From: Deltaproteobacteria bacterium | GTDB lineage: Bacteria > UBA10199 > JACPAL01 > JACOUP01 | DNA length: 7,142 nt | NCBI GenBank assembly: GCA_030649435.1 | Contig: JAUSKE010000122.1 | Coordinates: 1 to 7,142, forward strand | Reading direction: 5' to 3' | Shown here: positions 6,757 through 7,142 of the stretch, one piece after another | How positions within the stretch are numbered: the stretch's first letter is position 1 | Layout of the letters: each line of letters begins with the position of its first letter | Notes under the pieces: model-generated | The model's database searches: none | What the model was told of the DNA's origin: nothing | The model's input: the letters and a program-made list of their open reading frames with translations, nothing else | Made by a program: the position numbers and the translations under genes

Positions 6757-6770
6757 GATTTAGGTGTCAA
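6742..6770 (-). promoter_or_regulatory. Sigma70-type promoter for the feoB cluster
   Basis: A perfect -35 hexamer TTGACA (6770-6765) is followed by a 17-bp spacer and the -10 element TATCAA (6747-6742, 4 of 6 matches). Transcription would start near 6735, only about 8 nt before the feoB ATG, giving a nearly leaderless transcript with no room for a ribosome site. It lies between the upstream LysM gene's stop and feoB, which suggests feoB heads its own operon. Confidence 0.7.
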
Positions 6771-6802
6771 GGACCGGAAAGGGCCTAATTGAGCGGCAGG
6801 AA

Positions 6803-7142
6803 TTAGAGATCTTTTTCGGTAGTGGCCACCTTGGGGGTGGTGGTCGTGATCGTTGGCTTGACTCGGCTGATCTTGTTGTGTCGACGCGGGTGTGTCTTTC
6901 GAGCCACAACTGTCCGATGGCCACGGTGGCGACGGATGGGGCGCTTCGATTCATCAACCAAGGCCCATCGCTCGCCGTCAGGTGGGGCGTAAGGGATCAG
7001 GATCGACCGACCTGGCTTAGCGTGGGGAGTCTTGTTGATCGCCGTTAAATAAGTCACCGGCAATCCTGACCTCTTGGCAATGGAGGCCAATGTTTCCCCT
7101 TTTTTAACCTGGTGGCTCCTCTCCGCAATTTTGTCTTCCGGG
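6803..7142 (-). CDS. C-terminal part of a LysM-domain cell-wall protein, 5' end outside window
   Basis: Only the last 112 residues are visible; the gene enters from the right edge. They contain one LysM peptidoglycan-binding domain (about visible residues 9-54): HQVKKGETLASIAKRSGLPV, then a TYLTAIN motif and a SILIPYAPP end. A basic tail follows (RRHRGHR... HPRRHNKISR) and then a Thr-rich stretch (TITTTTPKVATT) before the TAA at 6803. A C-terminal LysM next to such a tail is common in membrane-bound lytic transglycosylases (MltD-like), but the catalytic domain is outside the window, so that identity is a guess. Presumably periplasmic or cell-wall associated. I see no T-tract terminator between it and the feoB promoter. 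Confidence 0.8.
   Translation of the reverse strand, partial: PEDKIAERSHQVKKGETLASIAKRSGLPVTYLTAINKTPHAKPGRSILIPYAPPDGERWALVDESKRPIRRHRGHRTVVARKTHPRRHNKISRVKPTITTTTPKVATTEKDL

Noticed and set aside
6765..6802. Possible terminator between the LysM gene and feoB
   Set aside because: Only a weak GGACC/GGGCC pairing with a mismatch and no T-tract is present.
1..7142. CRISPR array, tRNA, rRNA, insertion sequence ends or attachment sites
   Set aside because: No regularly spaced direct repeats, tRNA-like cloverleaf, transposase or terminal inverted repeats were seen by eye on either strand.

Overview
The window reads as ordinary chromosomal DNA of a Gram-negative bacterium. The evidence is a LysM cell-wall protein tail, an ApaG protein, an RluB-type pseudouridine synthase, and a FeoB of the GLGCD/GVPCSAQ type that I associate with deltaproteobacterial and related lineages. 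That taxonomic placement is family knowledge and inference only. I see no rRNA, tRNA, CRISPR array, insertion sequence or phage gene, and the coding density is high.

Reading the minus strand from the right edge: (1) the C-terminal end of a LysM-domain protein (6803-7142, 5' end outside the window). (2) A 75-bp control region (6728-6802) with a strong sigma70-type promoter and a Fur-box-like palindrome lying over its -10 element. (3) An iron-uptake gene cluster: feoB (4766-6727), a small Cys-rich zinc-ribbon gene (4483-4680), a DtxR-family regulator fused to a FeoA domain (3770-4486) and apaG (3361-3786). The last three genes are tightly packed, with overlapping stop and start codons at two junctions, so they are probably one transcript. 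An 85-bp stretch with two hairpins separates feoB from the zinc-ribbon gene. (4) On the plus strand, rluB (2627-3358) runs head-on into apaG with only 2 bp between the stop codons. (5) A 72-bp divergent spacer, then, back on the minus strand, an unrecognised and probably exported 445-residue protein (1217-2554). (6) A 48-bp gap holding a terminator-like hairpin, then a CitMHS_2/NhaD-like membrane antiporter (1-1168) whose C-terminus runs off the left edge.

FeoB would import Fe2+. The DtxR-FeoA fusion carries both a metal-sensing repressor signature and the only FeoA domain visible in the window. The zinc-ribbon protein is a plausible Feo accessory. The Fur-box-like site suggests iron repression of the cluster, possibly with a second layer from the encoded DtxR-type regulator. 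The most interesting points are the near-leaderless iron-regulated promoter, the split and fusion of Feo functions with apaG in tow, the structured intercistronic region, and the unrecognised Cys-containing exported protein. I did not find a clearly new defence, mobile or RNA system here.
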